A DNA stretch of 64,000 nucleotides from Herbidospora sakaeratensis (lineage in GTDB: Bacteria; Actinomycetota; Actinomycetes; Streptosporangiales; Streptosporangiaceae). The first letter of the stretch is position 1; each line of letters begins with the position of its first letter. The position numbers and the translations under genes are program-made. Below are positions 11,323 to 20,396 of this stretch, piece by piece. The notes beneath the pieces are model-generated. The model had not been told where the DNA came from. It ran no database searches and saw only the letters and a list, made by a program, of their open reading frames with translations. The stretch covers positions 124,001-188,000 of the forward strand of contig NZ_BBXC01000011.1 of assembly GCF_001570525.1 (NCBI RefSeq), given 5' to 3'.

Positions 11323-11844
11323 TCAGGCCTCGTCGTCCTTCTTGGCCTCGGTCTCGGTGACCTCGGCCTCGTCGGCGGACGCCTCCGCCTTGGTCTCCTC
11401 GACCTCATCGAGCTCCGCAGCCTTGGGCTCCGGCGCCGGGGCGGCGGCGGGCTCGGGGGCCTGACGGGTCGTGGTGACGGCGTTCAGCGGCTCGGTGACG
11501 AGCTCGATGACGGCCATGGGAGCGGCGTCACCCTTACGCTGGCCGATCTTGGTGATCCGGGTGTAGCCACCCGGACGCTCGGCGAAGGTCACCGCGATCT
11601 CGGTGAAGAGGTGGTGGACGACGCTCTTGTCGCGAACGACGGTCAGCACCTGGCGACGGTTGTGGATGTCGCCCTTCTTCGCCTTGGTGATCAGGCGCTC
11701 GGCCACCGGGCGCAGGCGCTTGGCCTTGGCCTCAGTGGTCTTGATCTTGCCGTGCTGGAACAGCTGCGTCGCCAGGTTCGACAGGATCAGCTTCTCGTGC
11801 GCCGCGGAACCACCGAGACGTGCACCCTTGGCGGGCTTGGGCAT
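11323..11844 (-). CDS. rplQ: 50S ribosomal protein L17
   Basis: 173 aa, against about 120-130 in E. coli. The conserved core ([18 protein letters not shown], then LITKAKKGD and [13 protein letters not shown]) occupies residues 1-118. The remaining 50 residues are an Ala/Glu/Pro-rich acidic tail ending EAKKDDEA, typical of actinobacterial L17. ATG start with AAAGGAG 6 nt upstream. It follows rpoA by 83 nt and closes the alpha operon. Confidence 0.97.
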   Translation of the reverse strand: MPKPAKGARLGGSAAHEKLILSNLATQLFQHGKIKTTEAKAKRLRPVAERLITKAKKGDIHNRRQVLTVVRDKSVVHHLFTEIAVTFAERPGGYTRITKIGQRKGDAAPMAVIELVTEPLNAVTTTRQAPEPAAAPAPEPKAAELDEVEETKAEASADEAEVTETEAKKDDEA

Positions 11845-11927
11845 GACATGCTCCTTTGGATAACCCGCCCCGGCCGTATCAGGTACCGGGGTCGGGCCGA
11901 TCGGATGATCGTTCTATCTGGGAAAAC

Positions 11928-12944
11928 TCAGTACTGCTCGGTCTCGATGAAGCCGCCGTCCTCGTCGTCGTAGCCGCCACCGGCGACAGCGGACGGGTCG
12001 AATCCGGGCGGGCTGTCCTTGAGCGCGAGACCCATCTCGTGCAGCTTCTGCTTGACCTCTTCGATCGACTTGGCGCCGAAGTTGCGGATGTCCAGCAGGT
12101 CCTGCTCCGAACGCGCGACGAGCTCGCCCACGGTGTGGATGCCCTCGCGCTTGAGGCAGTTGTACGACCGGACCGTGAGGTTGAGCTCCTCGATCGGCAG
12201 CGCCAGGTCGGCCGCCAGGGCGGCGTCGGTCGGCGACGGGCCGATGTCGATGCCCTCGGCCTCGACGTTGAGCTCACGGGCCAGGCCGAAGAGCTCGACG
12301 AGGGTCTTGCCGGCCGAGGCCACCGCGTCGCGGGGCTTCATGCACGGCTTGGTCTCGACGTCGAGGATCAGCCGGTCGAAGTCGGTGCGCTGCTCGACAC
12401 GCGTCGCCTCGACCTTGTAGGTGACCTTGAGCACCGGCGAGTAGATCGAGTCGATCGGAATGCGGCCGATCTCCTGGCCGGGCTGCTTGTTCTGGGCGGC
12501 GGAGACGTAGCCGCGACCGCGCTCGACGGTCAGCTCCATCTCCAGCTTCGCCTTGCCGTTCAGCGTGGCGATGTGGAGGTCGGGGTTGTGCACCTCGACA
12601 CCGGCCGGGGGCGCGATGTCGGCGGCGGTGACCTCACCGGGGCCCTGCTTGCGCAGGTACATGACCACCGGCTCGTCGTGCTCGGAGGAGACGACCAGGT
12701 TCTTCAGGTTCAGGATGATGTCGGTGACGTCTTCCTTGACCCCAGGAACGGTCGAGAACTCGTGGAGCACACCCTCGATGCGGATGGAGGTCACGGCCGC
12801 GCCCGGAATGGACGACAGCAGCGTGCGCCGCACGGAGTTGCCGATGGTGTAACCGAAGCCCGGCTCCAGCGGCTCGATGACGAACTTGGACCGGTGCTCC
12901 TCGAGGGACTCCTCGACGAGACTGGGACGCTGTGCGATGAGCAT
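11928..12944 (-). CDS. rpoA: DNA-directed RNA polymerase alpha subunit
   Basis: 338 aa. The N-terminal assembly domain has [20 protein letters not shown]; the C-terminal domain, from about 250, has the DNA/activator-binding helices ([26 protein letters not shown]). It ends in an acidic Gly/Asp/Glu tail. It is preceded by a 110-nt gap after rpsD holding a long composite hairpin (13004-13042). The order rpsM-rpsK-rpsD-rpoA-rplQ is the standard alpha operon. Confidence 0.98.
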   Translation of the reverse strand: MLIAQRPSLVEESLEEHRSKFVIEPLEPGFGYTIGNSVRRTLLSSIPGAAVTSIRIEGVLHEFSTVPGVKEDVTDIILNLKNLVVSSEHDEPVVMYLRKQGPGEVTAADIAPPAGVEVHNPDLHIATLNGKAKLEMELTVERGRGYVSAAQNKQPGQEIGRIPIDSIYSPVLKVTYKVEATRVEQRTDFDRLILDVETKPCMKPRDAVASAGKTLVELFGLARELNVEAEGIDIGPSPTDAALAADLALPIEELNLTVRSYNCLKREGIHTVGELVARSEQDLLDIRNFGAKSIEEVKQKLHEMGLALKDSPPGFDPSAVAGGGYDDEDGGFIETEQY

Positions 12945-13003
12945 GCGTGATTCCCTTCACAGACGGCGGCGCCCGCTATTTGACGCCACTCGACAACAAC
13001 CAT

Positions 13004-13042
13004 GATGCCGCACGATCCGGTCAAACCGGACCATGCGGCATC
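13004..13042 (-). other. Composite hairpin between rpsD and rpoA
   Basis: Two nested perfect stems: outer GATGCCGCA/TGCGGCATC (9 bp) and inner TCCGGT/ACCGGA (6 bp) with a CAA loop, joined by a symmetric 3x3 internal loop. There is no U-tract on the minus strand, so it may be an attenuator, a processing site or an S4 target rather than a full terminator. Confidence 0.6.
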
Positions 13043-13054
13043 AAGGAGCACTAC

Positions 13055-13681
13055 TTACTTGGAGTAGAGCTCGACGATGAGCTGCTCCTGGACCAGCGTG
13101 TCGATCTGCTGGCGGACCGGGAGCTGGTGGACGAGCACCCGCATAGCCTCGGGGGCGACACCCAGCCACGCCGGGACGGTCTTGTCACCGGCGGTGGCGC
13201 GGGCCACCTCGTAGGGCATGAGGTTGCGCGACTTCTCGCGGATCTCCACGATGTCGTGCTCGCGGACGCGGTAGGACGGGATGTCCACCTTCTTGCCGTT
13301 CACGGTCACGTGACCGTGGCGGACCTGCTGGCGGGCGGCGTCGCGCGACTCCGCGAAACCGGCGCGGTAGACCACGTTGTCGAGACGGCTCTCCAGGATC
13401 TGGAGGAGGTTCTCGCCGGTCTTGCCGGACTTGCGGTTGGCTTCCTCGTAGTAGTTCCGGAACTGCTTCTCGAGGATGCCGTAGATGCGGCGGGTCTTCT
13501 GCTTCTCACGAAGCTGGAGCTGGTACTCAGACTCCTTCGGCCGACCGCGACCGTGCTCACCCGGGGGGTAAGGACGGATCTCGATGGGGCACTTCGCGGA
13601 CTCACACTTCTTGCCCTTGAGGAAGAGCTTGGTCTTCTCGCGGCGGCAGAGCTTGCAGTCCGCACCCGTGTAACGAGCCAT
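13055..13681 (-). CDS. rpsD: 30S ribosomal protein S4 (zinc-binding form)
   Basis: 208 aa. The N-terminus has C9-x2-C12-x13-C26-x4-C31, the C+ zinc-ligand form; some actinomycetes also carry a C- paralogue used under zinc limitation. The S4 RNA-binding motif ([31 protein letters not shown]) occupies the middle. ATG start with AGGAGAT upstream. In E. coli S4 represses the alpha operon; the hairpin directly downstream is a candidate target here, by inference. Confidence 0.97.
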   Translation of the reverse strand: MARYTGADCKLCRREKTKLFLKGKKCESAKCPIEIRPYPPGEHGRGRPKESEYQLQLREKQKTRRIYGILEKQFRNYYEEANRKSGKTGENLLQILESRLDNVVYRAGFAESRDAARQQVRHGHVTVNGKKVDIPSYRVREHDIVEIREKSRNLMPYEVARATAGDKTVPAWLGVAPEAMRVLVHQLPVRQQIDTLVQEQLIVELYSK

Positions 13682-13701
13682 TTTTTCTTATCTCCTGGAC
13701 G

Positions 13702-14106
13702 TCAGACGCGGCGGCGCTTCGGCGGACGGCAACCGTTGTGCGGGACCGGCGTCACGTCCTGGATGGACCCGACCTCGAGCCCGGTCGCCTGCAGCGAACG
13801 GATCGCGGTCTCCCGGCCGGAACCGGGGCCCTTGACGAAGACGTCGACCTTGCGCATGCCGTGCTCCATGGCGCGGCGCGCGGCGTTCTCGGCGGCCATC
13901 TGGGCGGCGAACGGGGTGGACTTACGGGAGCCCTTGAACCCGACGTGGCCGGCGCTGGCCCAGGAGATCACGTTCCCGTTCGGGTCGGTGATCGAGACGA
14001 TCGTGTTGTTGAACGTGCTCTTGATGTGGGCGTGCCCGTGAGCGACGTTCTTCTTTTCCTTGCGGCGCACCTTCTTCGGTGCGCCCTGGCGGCTCTTCGG
14101 CGGCAT
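13702..14106 (-). CDS. rpsK: 30S ribosomal protein S11
   Basis: 134 aa, platform protein of the small subunit. It has ATG start [20 protein letters not shown], then [15 protein letters not shown] and the C-terminal [16 protein letters not shown] lies 10 nt before the start. 37 nt after rpsM and 20 nt before rpsD. Confidence 0.97.
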   Translation of the reverse strand: MPPKSRQGAPKKVRRKEKKNVAHGHAHIKSTFNNTIVSITDPNGNVISWASAGHVGFKGSRKSTPFAAQMAAENAARRAMEHGMRKVDVFVKGPGSGRETAIRSLQATGLEVGSIQDVTPVPHNGCRPPKRRRV

Positions 14107-14143
14107 TTAAGCGCTATCTCCTGAAATGGGCTGCAGCTAAGGA

Positions 14144-14524
14144 CTACTTCTTGCCGGGCTTCTTCTTGCCGGCCACGGTCTTCTTCTTGCCCTTGCGGGT
14201 ACGCGCGTTCGTCTGCGTCCGCTGACCGTGGACGGGCAGGCCCTTGCGGTGCCGGATGCCCTGGTAGCAGCCAATTTCGATCTTGCGACGAATGTCGGCC
14301 TGAACTTCGCGGCGGAGGTCACCCTCGATCTTGAAGTTGGCCTCGATGTAGTCACGCATGGGCACGAGCTCGGTGTCGCTGAGCTGGTGCACCCGCAGGT
14401 CACCGGAGACGCCGGTGGCCTCGAGGATCTCGAGCGCGCGGGTACGGCCGATGCCGTAAATGTAGGTGAGAGCGATCTCCAGCCGCTTGTCGCGGGGGAG
14501 GTCGACGCCAACCAGGCGAGCCAT
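14144..14524 (-). CDS. rpsM: 30S ribosomal protein S13
   Basis: 126 aa, head protein contacting tRNA and L5. It has the N-terminal [20 protein letters not shown], the helix-two-turn-helix region [27 protein letters not shown] and a Lys-rich tail. It is separated from rpmJ by 213 nt that hold a large hairpin, so it may have its own promoter. Confidence 0.97.
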   Translation of the reverse strand: MARLVGVDLPRDKRLEIALTYIYGIGRTRALEILEATGVSGDLRVHQLSDTELVPMRDYIEANFKIEGDLRREVQADIRRKIEIGCYQGIRHRKGLPVHGQRTQTNARTRKGKKKTVAGKKKPGKK

Positions 14525-14678
14525 GGTCGGGCATTCTCCTTCGTTTCGCGGAGGTCCTGCGCCCCACGCCCCTCCCCAATGCCCGGGGTGAGGGCCCCGG
14601 CCTCCGACCGGGGGTCTCCCGCGTGGTTCACCCCGGAAAAGGGGCGCCTTCGCGAGTGTGGCGCGCGATTACAGGTCC

Positions 14679-14729
14679 GGCCCCGCACATGCGTCGAGTC
14701 CGTCACCGTGGACGGACTCAGCAGGGGCC
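14679..14729 (-). other. Two-tier hairpin between rpmJ and rpsM
   Basis: GAGTCCGTC (14696-14704) and GACGGACTC (14711-14719) form a perfect 9-bp stem with a 6-nt loop; outside it GGCCCC and GGGGCC can pair. It lies 9 nt beyond the rpmJ stop. No U-tract; probably a partial terminator or mRNA-end structure. Confidence 0.5.
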
Positions 14730-14737
14730 GGCGGCGA

Positions 14738-14851
14738 CTAGCCCTGGCGCTGCTTGTGGCGCAGGTTGTCGCAGATCACCATGACTCGACCGTGCCGGCG
14801 GATCACCTTGCACTTGTCACAGATCTTCTTGACGCTCGGCTTGACCTTCAT
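14738..14851 (-). CDS. rpmJ: 50S ribosomal protein L36 (zinc-binding form)
   Basis: 37 aa, too short for most ORF finders. It starts [19 protein letters not shown] and ends RHKQRQG. Cys11, Cys14, Cys27 and His32 are the zinc ligands of the C+ form. It starts 15 nt after the infA stop, in the conserved infA-rpmJ-rpsM order. Confidence 0.96.
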   Translation of the reverse strand: MKVKPSVKKICDKCKVIRRHGRVMVICDNLRHKQRQG

Positions 14852-14866
14852 AGTCCTTAATCGTTC

Positions 14867-15088
14867 CTACTTGTACCGGTAGACGATCCGACCGCGGGTG
14901 AGGTCGTAGGGGCTCAGCTCCACGACGACCCGGTCGTCCGGAAGGATGCGGATGTAGTGCATGCGCATCCTGCCGCTGATGTGGGCCAGGACCTTATGGC
15001 CGTTGTCAAGCTGCACCCGGAACATGGCGTTCGGGAGCGACTCGACCACAGTGCCCTCGATCTCGATGGCGCCGTCTTTCTTGGCCAA
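14867..15088 (-). CDS. infA: Translation initiation factor IF-1
   Basis: 73 aa OB-fold protein that fills the 30S A site during initiation. The body [18 protein letters not shown] through [19 protein letters not shown] to [10 protein letters not shown] is the standard sequence. The TTG at 15088 gives exactly the family's 73 residues (MAKKDGA) and has GAGGA just upstream; a GTG at 15106 would add six residues but would place that GAGGA inside the gene. First gene of the infA-rpmJ-alpha block. Confidence 0.93.
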   Translation of the reverse strand: MAKKDGAIEIEGTVVESLPNAMFRVQLDNGHKVLAHISGRMRMHYIRILPDDRVVVELSPYDLTRGRIVYRYK

Positions 15089-15200
15089 AAGATCCTCACG
15101 TTTCACTGATGCTCGGTCGTCTGAGGCTTCGGAACACTAATCAGCCGCGACCTTCAGGCGTTCAGAGAGCGGCGGCGGCAAGGCCGCCACGCAAAAGGTC

Positions 15201-15230
15201 ATAGTGAACCGACAAAGGAGTGTACGGCAA
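15201..15230 (-). promoter_or_regulatory. Possible infA promoter
   Basis: On the minus strand TTGCCG and CACTAT are 18 nt apart, about 110 nt before the infA start. The -10 match is modest. Confidence 0.3.
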
Positions 15231-15295
15231 CCCGGTGCGGAACGCGAAACGATCACACAGAACGGGCCCTCGTACACAACCGCATTCCAGGATAG

Positions 15296-15352
15296 CGCAA
15301 AACCGGGCCCACCCGTCCGGCACCGCCGACATGCCGGATCGGGTGGGCCCGG
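15296..15352 (-). terminator. Strong terminator upstream of infA
   Basis: A 20-bp stem with a single bulged base (15303-15322 with 15332-15352, 9-nt loop) is followed on the minus strand by TTTTGCG. It would stop transcripts coming from the secreted-protein gene before infA. Confidence 0.75.
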
Positions 15353-15489
15353 TGGCTTCGCGCCCGGGCGGCCCGCTCAGCCGGGACGCCCGGTGGCCGA
15401 GGGACTCCCACCCGGCCGACAAAGATCACCTACCCGGTGGCAACCCGGTCAACGAGCCCGTACGGCAAAGAGTGGATATAACGTGGTCA

Positions 15490-15515
15490 GGGCCCGTCCT
15501 TGTCAGGACGGGCCC
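15490..15515. terminator. 11-bp perfect hairpin after the secreted-protein gene
   Basis: GGGCCCGTCCT and AGGACGGGCCC with a TGTC loop, 20 nt beyond the stop of the minus-strand gene. The U-tract (CTTTTC) is on the plus-strand side, so as an intrinsic terminator it fits plus-strand transcription better; for the minus-strand gene it would be a U-less terminator. Confidence 0.55.
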
Positions 15516-15535
15516 CTTTTCAGCTGCCGCACGAC

Positions 15536-16003
15536 TTAGAAGGCGTCGTTCCAGCCACCGCAGTCGTCGAACCGGCTGGTGCCCTCGCAGACCCGGAAGT
15601 CCACGTCCTTCACGAAGCCCTTCTTGAAGCCGAAGAACTTGTCGAAGTCGCCGTGGCCGAACGAGCGGTTCTTGAAGAACTTCGTGTGGCTCTTGCCGAA
15701 GCGGTCGGTGTACCGGTACCAGACGTACGACCACTGGCGGTCGCGGTCGGTGTCGAACAGGTCGCCGTAGAACCAGTACTGGTTGCCGGTCTTGGTCCAG
15801 TAGCCCTTGAAGTAGGACCGGTGGCTCTTCTCGAACTTGTCGCCCCAGTGCGAGAAGTAGGGGCCGAAGAAGTGCTTGGACGAGGCGGCCGCGGCGGAGC
15901 CCGTCGACGCGGTGGCGCCGGCGGTCGCCGGGGCGGCCATGGCGCCGGCCATGAGACCGGCGGCGAGGGCGGTGCCGGCGAGAACGCGGGGGAGCTTGCG
16001 CAT
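15536..16003 (-). CDS. Small secreted aromatic-rich protein of unknown function
   Basis: 155 aa. The ATG at 16003 has GGAGGA 7 nt upstream. A typical signal peptide (MRKLPRVLAGTALAAG, cleavage near AAPATAGA) is followed by an Ala/Ser linker and a mature part unusually rich in Phe, Tyr, Trp, His, Lys and Asp (KHFFGPYFSHWGDKFEKS, YWFYGDLFDTDRDRQWSY). Two Cys near the C-terminus (VCEGTSRFDDC) could form a disulfide. I recognise no domain. It sits between the DUF1707 gene and infA, flanked by strong hairpins, so it is probably transcribed on its own. Confidence 0.75.
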   Translation of the reverse strand: MRKLPRVLAGTALAAGLMAGAMAAPATAGATASTGSAAAASSKHFFGPYFSHWGDKFEKSHRSYFKGYWTKTGNQYWFYGDLFDTDRDRQWSYVWYRYTDRFGKSHTKFFKNRSFGHGDFDKFFGFKKGFVKDVDFRVCEGTSRFDDCGGWNDAF

Positions 16004-16131
16004 TTGTCTGTCCTCCAGTGAGACCTTCCGGGGATGCTGCTCATCTCCGGACACCGCTCACATTAGGAAGACGCGACCTGCAGTTCTGTGGACGAATGCA
16101 CACTCAATGCCGAGCGTGCACAACGGCACAT

Positions 16132-16575
16132 TCAGGAGCCCAATTCGCGCTTTTTATCGTTGTTCTGACTTTGCGCGAGGGTGGCGATCAGCAGGCCGAT
16201 CCCCCACGGCCCCATCACCCACAACGGCCAGGGATAGACCAGCTCCCCGCTCGTCATCGCGATGACGATCCACACGCCCCAGTTGACCAGGGAGACGAAG
16301 GCCCAGCCCGCCCAGGCCCCCTTCAGGTTCTCCGACACCGGCTTGGCCTGCGGCTTCATCGGCTCGGGACGCGCGGGGAGGTTCTTCAGGTCGATGTCCG
16401 GCAGGTCGCGCGTGAGCACCCGCAGCTCCCCGAACGTCTTGGCGGCGTAGGCCGCCTCCAGCCGCTCGTTGAACTCCTCGGCGTTCAGGCGGCCGACGAC
16501 CATGTGCTCCCGAAGCGCGGCCGCGACCTTCTCGCGGTCGGCGTCGGAGGCGCGCATCTCCGGACTGAATGCCAT
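16132..16575 (-). CDS. DUF1707 domain membrane protein
   Basis: 147 aa. The N-terminal 60 residues are a DUF1707 domain (MRASDADREKVAAALREH, GRLNAEEFNERLEAAYAAKT, ELRVLTRDLP), common in actinobacteria and usually attached to membrane segments. Two helices follow (about 90-108 and 115-136, WAFVSLVNWGVWIVIAM and WVMGPWGIGLLIATLA). The ATG at 16575 follows GGGAGG by 7 nt. It lies 31 bp after the start side of map, on the same strand. Function unknown. Confidence 0.8.
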   Translation of the reverse strand: MAFSPEMRASDADREKVAAALREHMVVGRLNAEEFNERLEAAYAAKTFGELRVLTRDLPDIDLKNLPARPEPMKPQAKPVSENLKGAWAGWAFVSLVNWGVWIVIAMTSGELVYPWPLWVMGPWGIGLLIATLAQSQNNDKKRELGS

Positions 16576-16606
16576 GGCCGAACCTCCCAATGCGTCTTTT
16601 CACCAA

Positions 16607-17410
16607 TTATGTAGTGGTGAGCCGTTCTTTGCCGCCGTCGAGAGCCGTCAGAACGAGCGGGCCTTCCGGGGTGACCGCCACGCTGTGCTCGAAATGCGCC
16701 GACGCCTTGCCGTCCTGGGTGACGACCGTCCAGTCGTCGGCCAGCACGCGGGTCTGGTCGGTGCCGAGGTTGACCATCGGCTCGATCGCCAGGCACATGC
16801 CGGCCTCCAGCTTCGGGCCGCGGCCGGGCTTGCCGTGGTTGGCCACCCACGGGTCCATGTGCATCTCGGTGCCGATGCCGTGGCCGCCGTACTCCTGGGG
16901 GATGCCGTAGCGGCCCTGGGAGCGCACGTAGCGCTCGACCTGGTGCCCGATGTCCGACAGGTGGGCGCCGACCTTCAGGGCCCGGATGCCGGCCCACATC
17001 GACTCCTCGGTGACCCGGATCAGCTCCAGCAGCTTCGGGTCGACCTCCCCCACCGGGACGGTGACGGCCGAGTCGCCGTGCCAGCCGTCGAGGATGGCCC
17101 CGCAGTCGATCGAGATGATGTCGCCCTCGCGCAGCGGCCGGGTGTCGGTGGGGATGCCGTGGACGACCTCCTGGTTCACCGACGCGCAGATCGTCGCCGG
17201 GAAGCCCTGGTAGCCCTTGAACGACGGGATCGCGCCCTCGTCCCTGATCGCCTTCTCGGCGATGGCGTCGAGGTCGAGCGGCGTCAGGCCCGGCTCGACG
17301 GAGCGCTTCAGCAGGTCGAGCGTGCGCCCGACGACGAGACCGGCCGCGCGCATCTTGGTGATCTGCTCGGGCGACTTGATCTGGATCCCGTGCTTGTTCT
17401 TCCGAAACAT
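16607..17410 (-). CDS. map: Methionine aminopeptidase, type I
   Basis: Removes initiator methionine from nascent proteins. Metal-ligand motifs are visible: ISIDCGAILDGWHGDSA (two Asp), GHGIGTEMH (His), AIEPMV (Glu) and FEHSVAV (Glu). 267 aa. The ATG at 17410 (MFRKNKHGIQIKSPEQI) matches typical family starts and has AGGGG 10 nt upstream; an ATG nine codons earlier at 17437 is the alternative. Follows adk in the usual secY-adk-map order. Confidence 0.94.
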   Translation of the reverse strand: MFRKNKHGIQIKSPEQITKMRAAGLVVGRTLDLLKRSVEPGLTPLDLDAIAEKAIRDEGAIPSFKGYQGFPATICASVNQEVVHGIPTDTRPLREGDIISIDCGAILDGWHGDSAVTVPVGEVDPKLLELIRVTEESMWAGIRALKVGAHLSDIGHQVERYVRSQGRYGIPQEYGGHGIGTEMHMDPWVANHGKPGRGPKLEAGMCLAIEPMVNLGTDQTRVLADDWTVVTQDGKASAHFEHSVAVTPEGPLVLTALDGGKERLTTT

Positions 17411-17481
17411 CCCGTAGGCACCCCTTGGGTGGATCATCTTTCAGGGGCATATGCCCGATTCAATACATTGTCTACTACATG

Positions 17482-17520
17482 CGGAACGCCACCCCACTTA
17501 TTCCGTGAGGTGGCGTTCCG
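17482..17520 (-). terminator. Hairpin between adk and map
   Basis: A 12-bp perfect stem, CGGAACGCCACC with GGTGGCGTTCCG, 15 nt beyond the adk stop. There is no U-tract; probably a U-less actinobacterial terminator or attenuator. Confidence 0.6.
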
Positions 17521-17535
17521 GGTGGGTCTTATGGT

Positions 17536-18222
17536 CTAGCTCTTGTCGTCGTCTTCGCCTTCGACGTGCTCGCGGGTGAACTTGCGCAGTTCGCCCATCG
17601 CGCGGCCGGTGACCTCTTCGACCGGGCCGGTCGCGTCGACGCCCCGCAGGATGCCCTCGTCGGCGTAGAAGTTGATCAGCGGCGACGTCTGCTCCTGGTA
17701 GACCTCCAGGCGGTGCCTGATGGTCTCCTCACGGTCGTCGTCACGCTGGAACAACTCGCCGCCGCAGGCGTCGCAGACGCCGTCCTTCTTGGGCGGGTCG
17801 AAGTCGACGTGCCAGACCTTGCCACACGAGCGGCAGGTGCGACGTCCGGCGAGGCGGCGGACCACCTCGTCGTCGTCGACCACGAGTTCCAGCACCAGGT
17901 CGAGCCCGGAGCCCAGGTCAGCCAGCATCTTCTTGAGGACCTCGGCCTGCGCCACGTTCCGCGGGAACCCGTCGAGCAGGAAACCGTCCTGCGCGTCGTC
18001 TTCCGCGAGGCGACCGCGGACCATCGCGATCGTGACCTCGTCGGGAACCAGGTCCCCGCGGTCCATGTAGGTCTTGGCCAGCTTTCCGAGCTCCGTGCCA
18101 CCCGACACGTTGGCGCGGAAAATGTCACCTGTCGAGATTTTCGGGATCGACAGATGTGATGCGATGAACTGGGCCTGCGTCCCCTTGCCCGCTCCGGGGG
18201 GCCCGACCAGGACGAGACGCAC
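17536..18222 (-). CDS. adk: Adenylate kinase
   Basis: Interconverts ATP + AMP and 2 ADP. Walker [11 protein letters not shown] is at residues 8-17, followed by [23 protein letters not shown] and a LID with four Cys (CRSCGK and CDACGG), indicating a zinc-bound LID. 228 aa. The GTG start shares its first base with the secY TAG stop (TAGTG), so translation is coupled. The tail is acidic (EGEDDDKS). Confidence 0.97.
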   Translation of the reverse strand: MRLVLVGPPGAGKGTQAQFIASHLSIPKISTGDIFRANVSGGTELGKLAKTYMDRGDLVPDEVTIAMVRGRLAEDDAQDGFLLDGFPRNVAQAEVLKKMLADLGSGLDLVLELVVDDDEVVRRLAGRRTCRSCGKVWHVDFDPPKKDGVCDACGGELFQRDDDREETIRHRLEVYQEQTSPLINFYADEGILRGVDATGPVEEVTGRAMGELRKFTREHVEGEDDDKS

Positions 18223-19538
18223 TATCTCAGGAAGCCCTCGTAGTTACGCTGCTGCAGCTGGCTCTCGATCTGCTTCACCGTGTCGAGACCGACACCCACC
18301 ATGATCAGAATGCTCGTTCCTCCGAACGGGAAGTTCTGGGTCGCGCCGGCCAGCGTGAGGGCGAAGATCGGAACCATGGAGATCAGGCCCAGATACAGCG
18401 ACCCCGGCGCGGTCAACCGGGTGAGCACGTAGTTCAGGTACTCGGCGGTCGGCCGGCCCGGACGGATGCCCGGAATGAACCCACCGTACTTCTTCATGTT
18501 GTCGGCGACTTCAACGGGGTTGAAGGTGATGGACACGTAGAAGTACGTGAAGAACACGATCAGGAGGAAGAAGGTCGCCATGTAGATCGGGGTGTCGCCG
18601 GAACCGAAGTTCTGCGCGATCCACTCGACCACGGCGTTGCTCTCCTGGCTGTTGGCGAACAGCGTCACCAGCAGCTGAGGCAGGTAGAGCAGCGAGGAGG
18701 CGAAGATGACCGGGATGATGCCGGCCTGGTTGACCTTCAGCGGGATGTAGGTCGAGGTGCCGCCGTACATCCGGCGGCCGACCATGCGCTTGGCGTACTG
18801 CACCGGGATGCGGCGCTGGGCCTGCTCCACGAAGACGACCGCGGCGATCATGAAGATGCCGACGATCATGACGATCGTGAAGGTGAAGGCGCCCTTCTGC
18901 CGGAAGATGTTCATCAGTTCCGACGGGAAGACCGCGATGATCTGAGTGAAGATCAGGATCGACATGCCGTTGCCGACGCCGCGGTCGGTGATGAGCTCAC
19001 CGAGCCACATGATGACGGCCGTACCCGCGGTCATCGTGATGACCATCACGACGACGGTGAAGATGTCGTCGTTGAGCAGGATCGGGAGATCGTTGGCGGA
19101 GGTGCCGAACAACTGTCCGGACCGGGCCAGCGCGACGAACGCCGTCGACTGGAGAACCGCCAGGCCGATGGTGAGATACCGGGTGTACTGTGTGATCTTC
19201 GCAGTGCCCGCCTGGCCCTCCTTCTTGAGGGCTTCGAGGCGGGGGATCACGACAGTCAGCAGCTGCAGGATGATGCTGGCCGTGATGTAGGGCATGATGC
19301 CCAGCGCGAACACTGAAAGCTTCAGCAACGCGCCGCCACTGAAGAGCTGGACCATCCCGTAGATGCTGCTGAGCTCGCTAGATTGAGCTGCTTCCAGGGC
19401 CTTGCGGGCGTTCTCCGTGTTCACACCGGGCGTCGGCAGCACCGAGCCCAGGCGGAAGATCACAATGATACCCAGGGTGAAAAGCAGCTTCTTGCGCAGG
19501 TCCGGCGTCCGGAATGCCCGGGTAAGAGCGGTTAGCAC
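18222..19538 (-). CDS. secY: Protein translocase channel subunit SecY
   Basis: 438 aa, ten predicted membrane helices. It has the N-terminal [21 protein letters not shown], the plug region after helix 1 ([12 protein letters not shown]), [21 protein letters not shown] and the C-terminal [13 protein letters not shown]. The GTG at 19538 has AGGAGG 4 nt upstream; the longer frame to 19649 is Pro/Arg-rich and unlike the family. A 215-nt gap with a hairpin separates it from rplO, so it may have its own promoter. Confidence 0.97.
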   Translation of the reverse strand: MLTALTRAFRTPDLRKKLLFTLGIIVIFRLGSVLPTPGVNTENARKALEAAQSSELSSIYGMVQLFSGGALLKLSVFALGIMPYITASIILQLLTVVIPRLEALKKEGQAGTAKITQYTRYLTIGLAVLQSTAFVALARSGQLFGTSANDLPILLNDDIFTVVVMVITMTAGTAVIMWLGELITDRGVGNGMSILIFTQIIAVFPSELMNIFRQKGAFTFTIVMIVGIFMIAAVVFVEQAQRRIPVQYAKRMVGRRMYGGTSTYIPLKVNQAGIIPVIFASSLLYLPQLLVTLFANSQESNAVVEWIAQNFGSGDTPIYMATFFLLIVFFTYFYVSITFNPVEVADNMKKYGGFIPGIRPGRPTAEYLNYVLTRLTAPGSLYLGLISMVPIFALTLAGATQNFPFGGTSILIMVGVGLDTVKQIESQLQQRNYEGFLR

Positions 19539-19706
19539 GGTCCCTCCTGCGCGCCAGAGACGCGGTAACGGTGAGCGATGGTGCGGGGGTCGTCCATCGG
19601 CAGGTCTTCTTGCGGGTCTTACCAAAACAAAGGGTCTTACATATAACAAACGAGCAGTTTGACAGGGAGACTCGGCTCACTGTCCAGCGAACTCTAACGC
19701 ACTACG

Positions 19707-19737
19707 GGCGCGGAGGCTCATAACGAGCCCCCGCGCC
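19707..19737 (-). terminator. Hairpin between rplO and secY
   Basis: GGCGCGG/CCGCGCC and GGCTC/GAGCC stack with one A-C mismatch and an ATAAC loop, 17 nt after the rplO stop. No U-tract, but it may end the spc operon transcript. The following stretch (19620-19660) is AT-rich and may hold a secY promoter, though I could not fix clear -35/-10 boxes. Confidence 0.5.
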
Positions 19738-19753
19738 TCGTGATGCGTGCGGC

Positions 19754-20209
19754 CTACAGCTCCGTGGTGGAGCCGCCGGCTGCGGCGATCTTCTCCTTGG
19801 CGCTGGCGGAGAAGGCGTGCGCCTGCACGTTCAACGCCACGGAGATCTCGCCGGTTCCGAGAACCTTGACCAGTTCGTTCTTCCGGACCAGACCGTTCGC
19901 CACCAGGTCGGCGACGGTCACGTCGCCACCGGAGGAGAAGACCTCGCCCAGCTTGTCAAGGTTGACGACCTGGTAGGTCGTCTTGAACAGGGAGTTGGAG
20001 AAGCCCTTCAGCTTCGGCAGCCGCCGCTGGAGCGGAACCTGGCCACCTTCGAAGCCGAGAGGCACGGTGGTACGCGAGTGGGAACCCTTCGTACCACGAC
20101 CGGACGTCTTGCCCTTGGAGCCCTCGCCACGGCCCTTGCGGACCTTGGCCTTGTTGGCACCCGGGGCGGGACGCAGGTCATGAATCTTCAGCGGTGCGTT
20201 CTCAGTCAT
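19754..20209 (-). CDS. rplO: 50S ribosomal protein L15
   Basis: 151 aa. It has the N-terminal [20 protein letters not shown], the Gly/Lys/Arg-rich loop [14 protein letters not shown], and [22 protein letters not shown] start 2 nt after the rpmD stop. Last gene of the spc r-protein run before secY. Confidence 0.97.
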   Translation of the reverse strand: MTENAPLKIHDLRPAPGANKAKVRKGRGEGSKGKTSGRGTKGSHSRTTVPLGFEGGQVPLQRRLPKLKGFSNSLFKTTYQVVNLDKLGEVFSSGGDVTVADLVANGLVRKNELVKVLGTGEISVALNVQAHAFSASAKEKIAAAGGSTTEL

Positions 20210-20211
20210 GA

Positions 20212-20394
20212 CTAGTCGACCTCTTCAACCTCGACGAGGTGCGTCACGACGGCGACCATCCCGCGGATCTCGGGACGGTCCTCCTTCACGACGACGTCGC
20301 CGATTCGCTTCAGGCCAAGCGAACGCAGCGAGTCACGCTGGTTCTGCTTGCCGCCGATCTTGGACCGGGTCTGCGTGATCTTCAGGCGGGCCAT
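20212..20394 (-). CDS. rpmD: 50S ribosomal protein L30
   Basis: 60 aa: [20 protein letters not shown], then [17 protein letters not shown] and [15 protein letters not shown]. The frame is open upstream through rpsE, but the ATG at 20394, 2 nt after the rpsE stop, gives the usual length and start. Confidence 0.96.
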   Translation of the reverse strand: MARLKITQTRSKIGGKQNQRDSLRSLGLKRIGDVVVKEDRPEIRGMVAVVTHLVEVEEVD

Positions 20395-20396
20395 GG

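Larger units (their letters stand above)
15089..15535. other. Gene-free region with infA promoter candidate and two strong hairpins
   Basis: 447 bp without a convincing gene on either strand; the open frames lack family features and sit in GC-skewed sequence. It holds a possible infA promoter (15201-15230), a hairpin with a U-tract on the minus strand (15296-15352) and an 11-bp perfect hairpin (15490-15515). Confidence 0.6.

Noticed and set aside
15162-15422. Small open frames on both strands between infA and the secreted-protein gene
   Set aside because: They run through strong hairpins, lack ribosome binding sites and show no family features.
19620-19700. Plus-strand TTGACA box in the secY leader as a promoter
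   Set aside because: No -10 box at 16-19 nt and no plus-strand gene follows.
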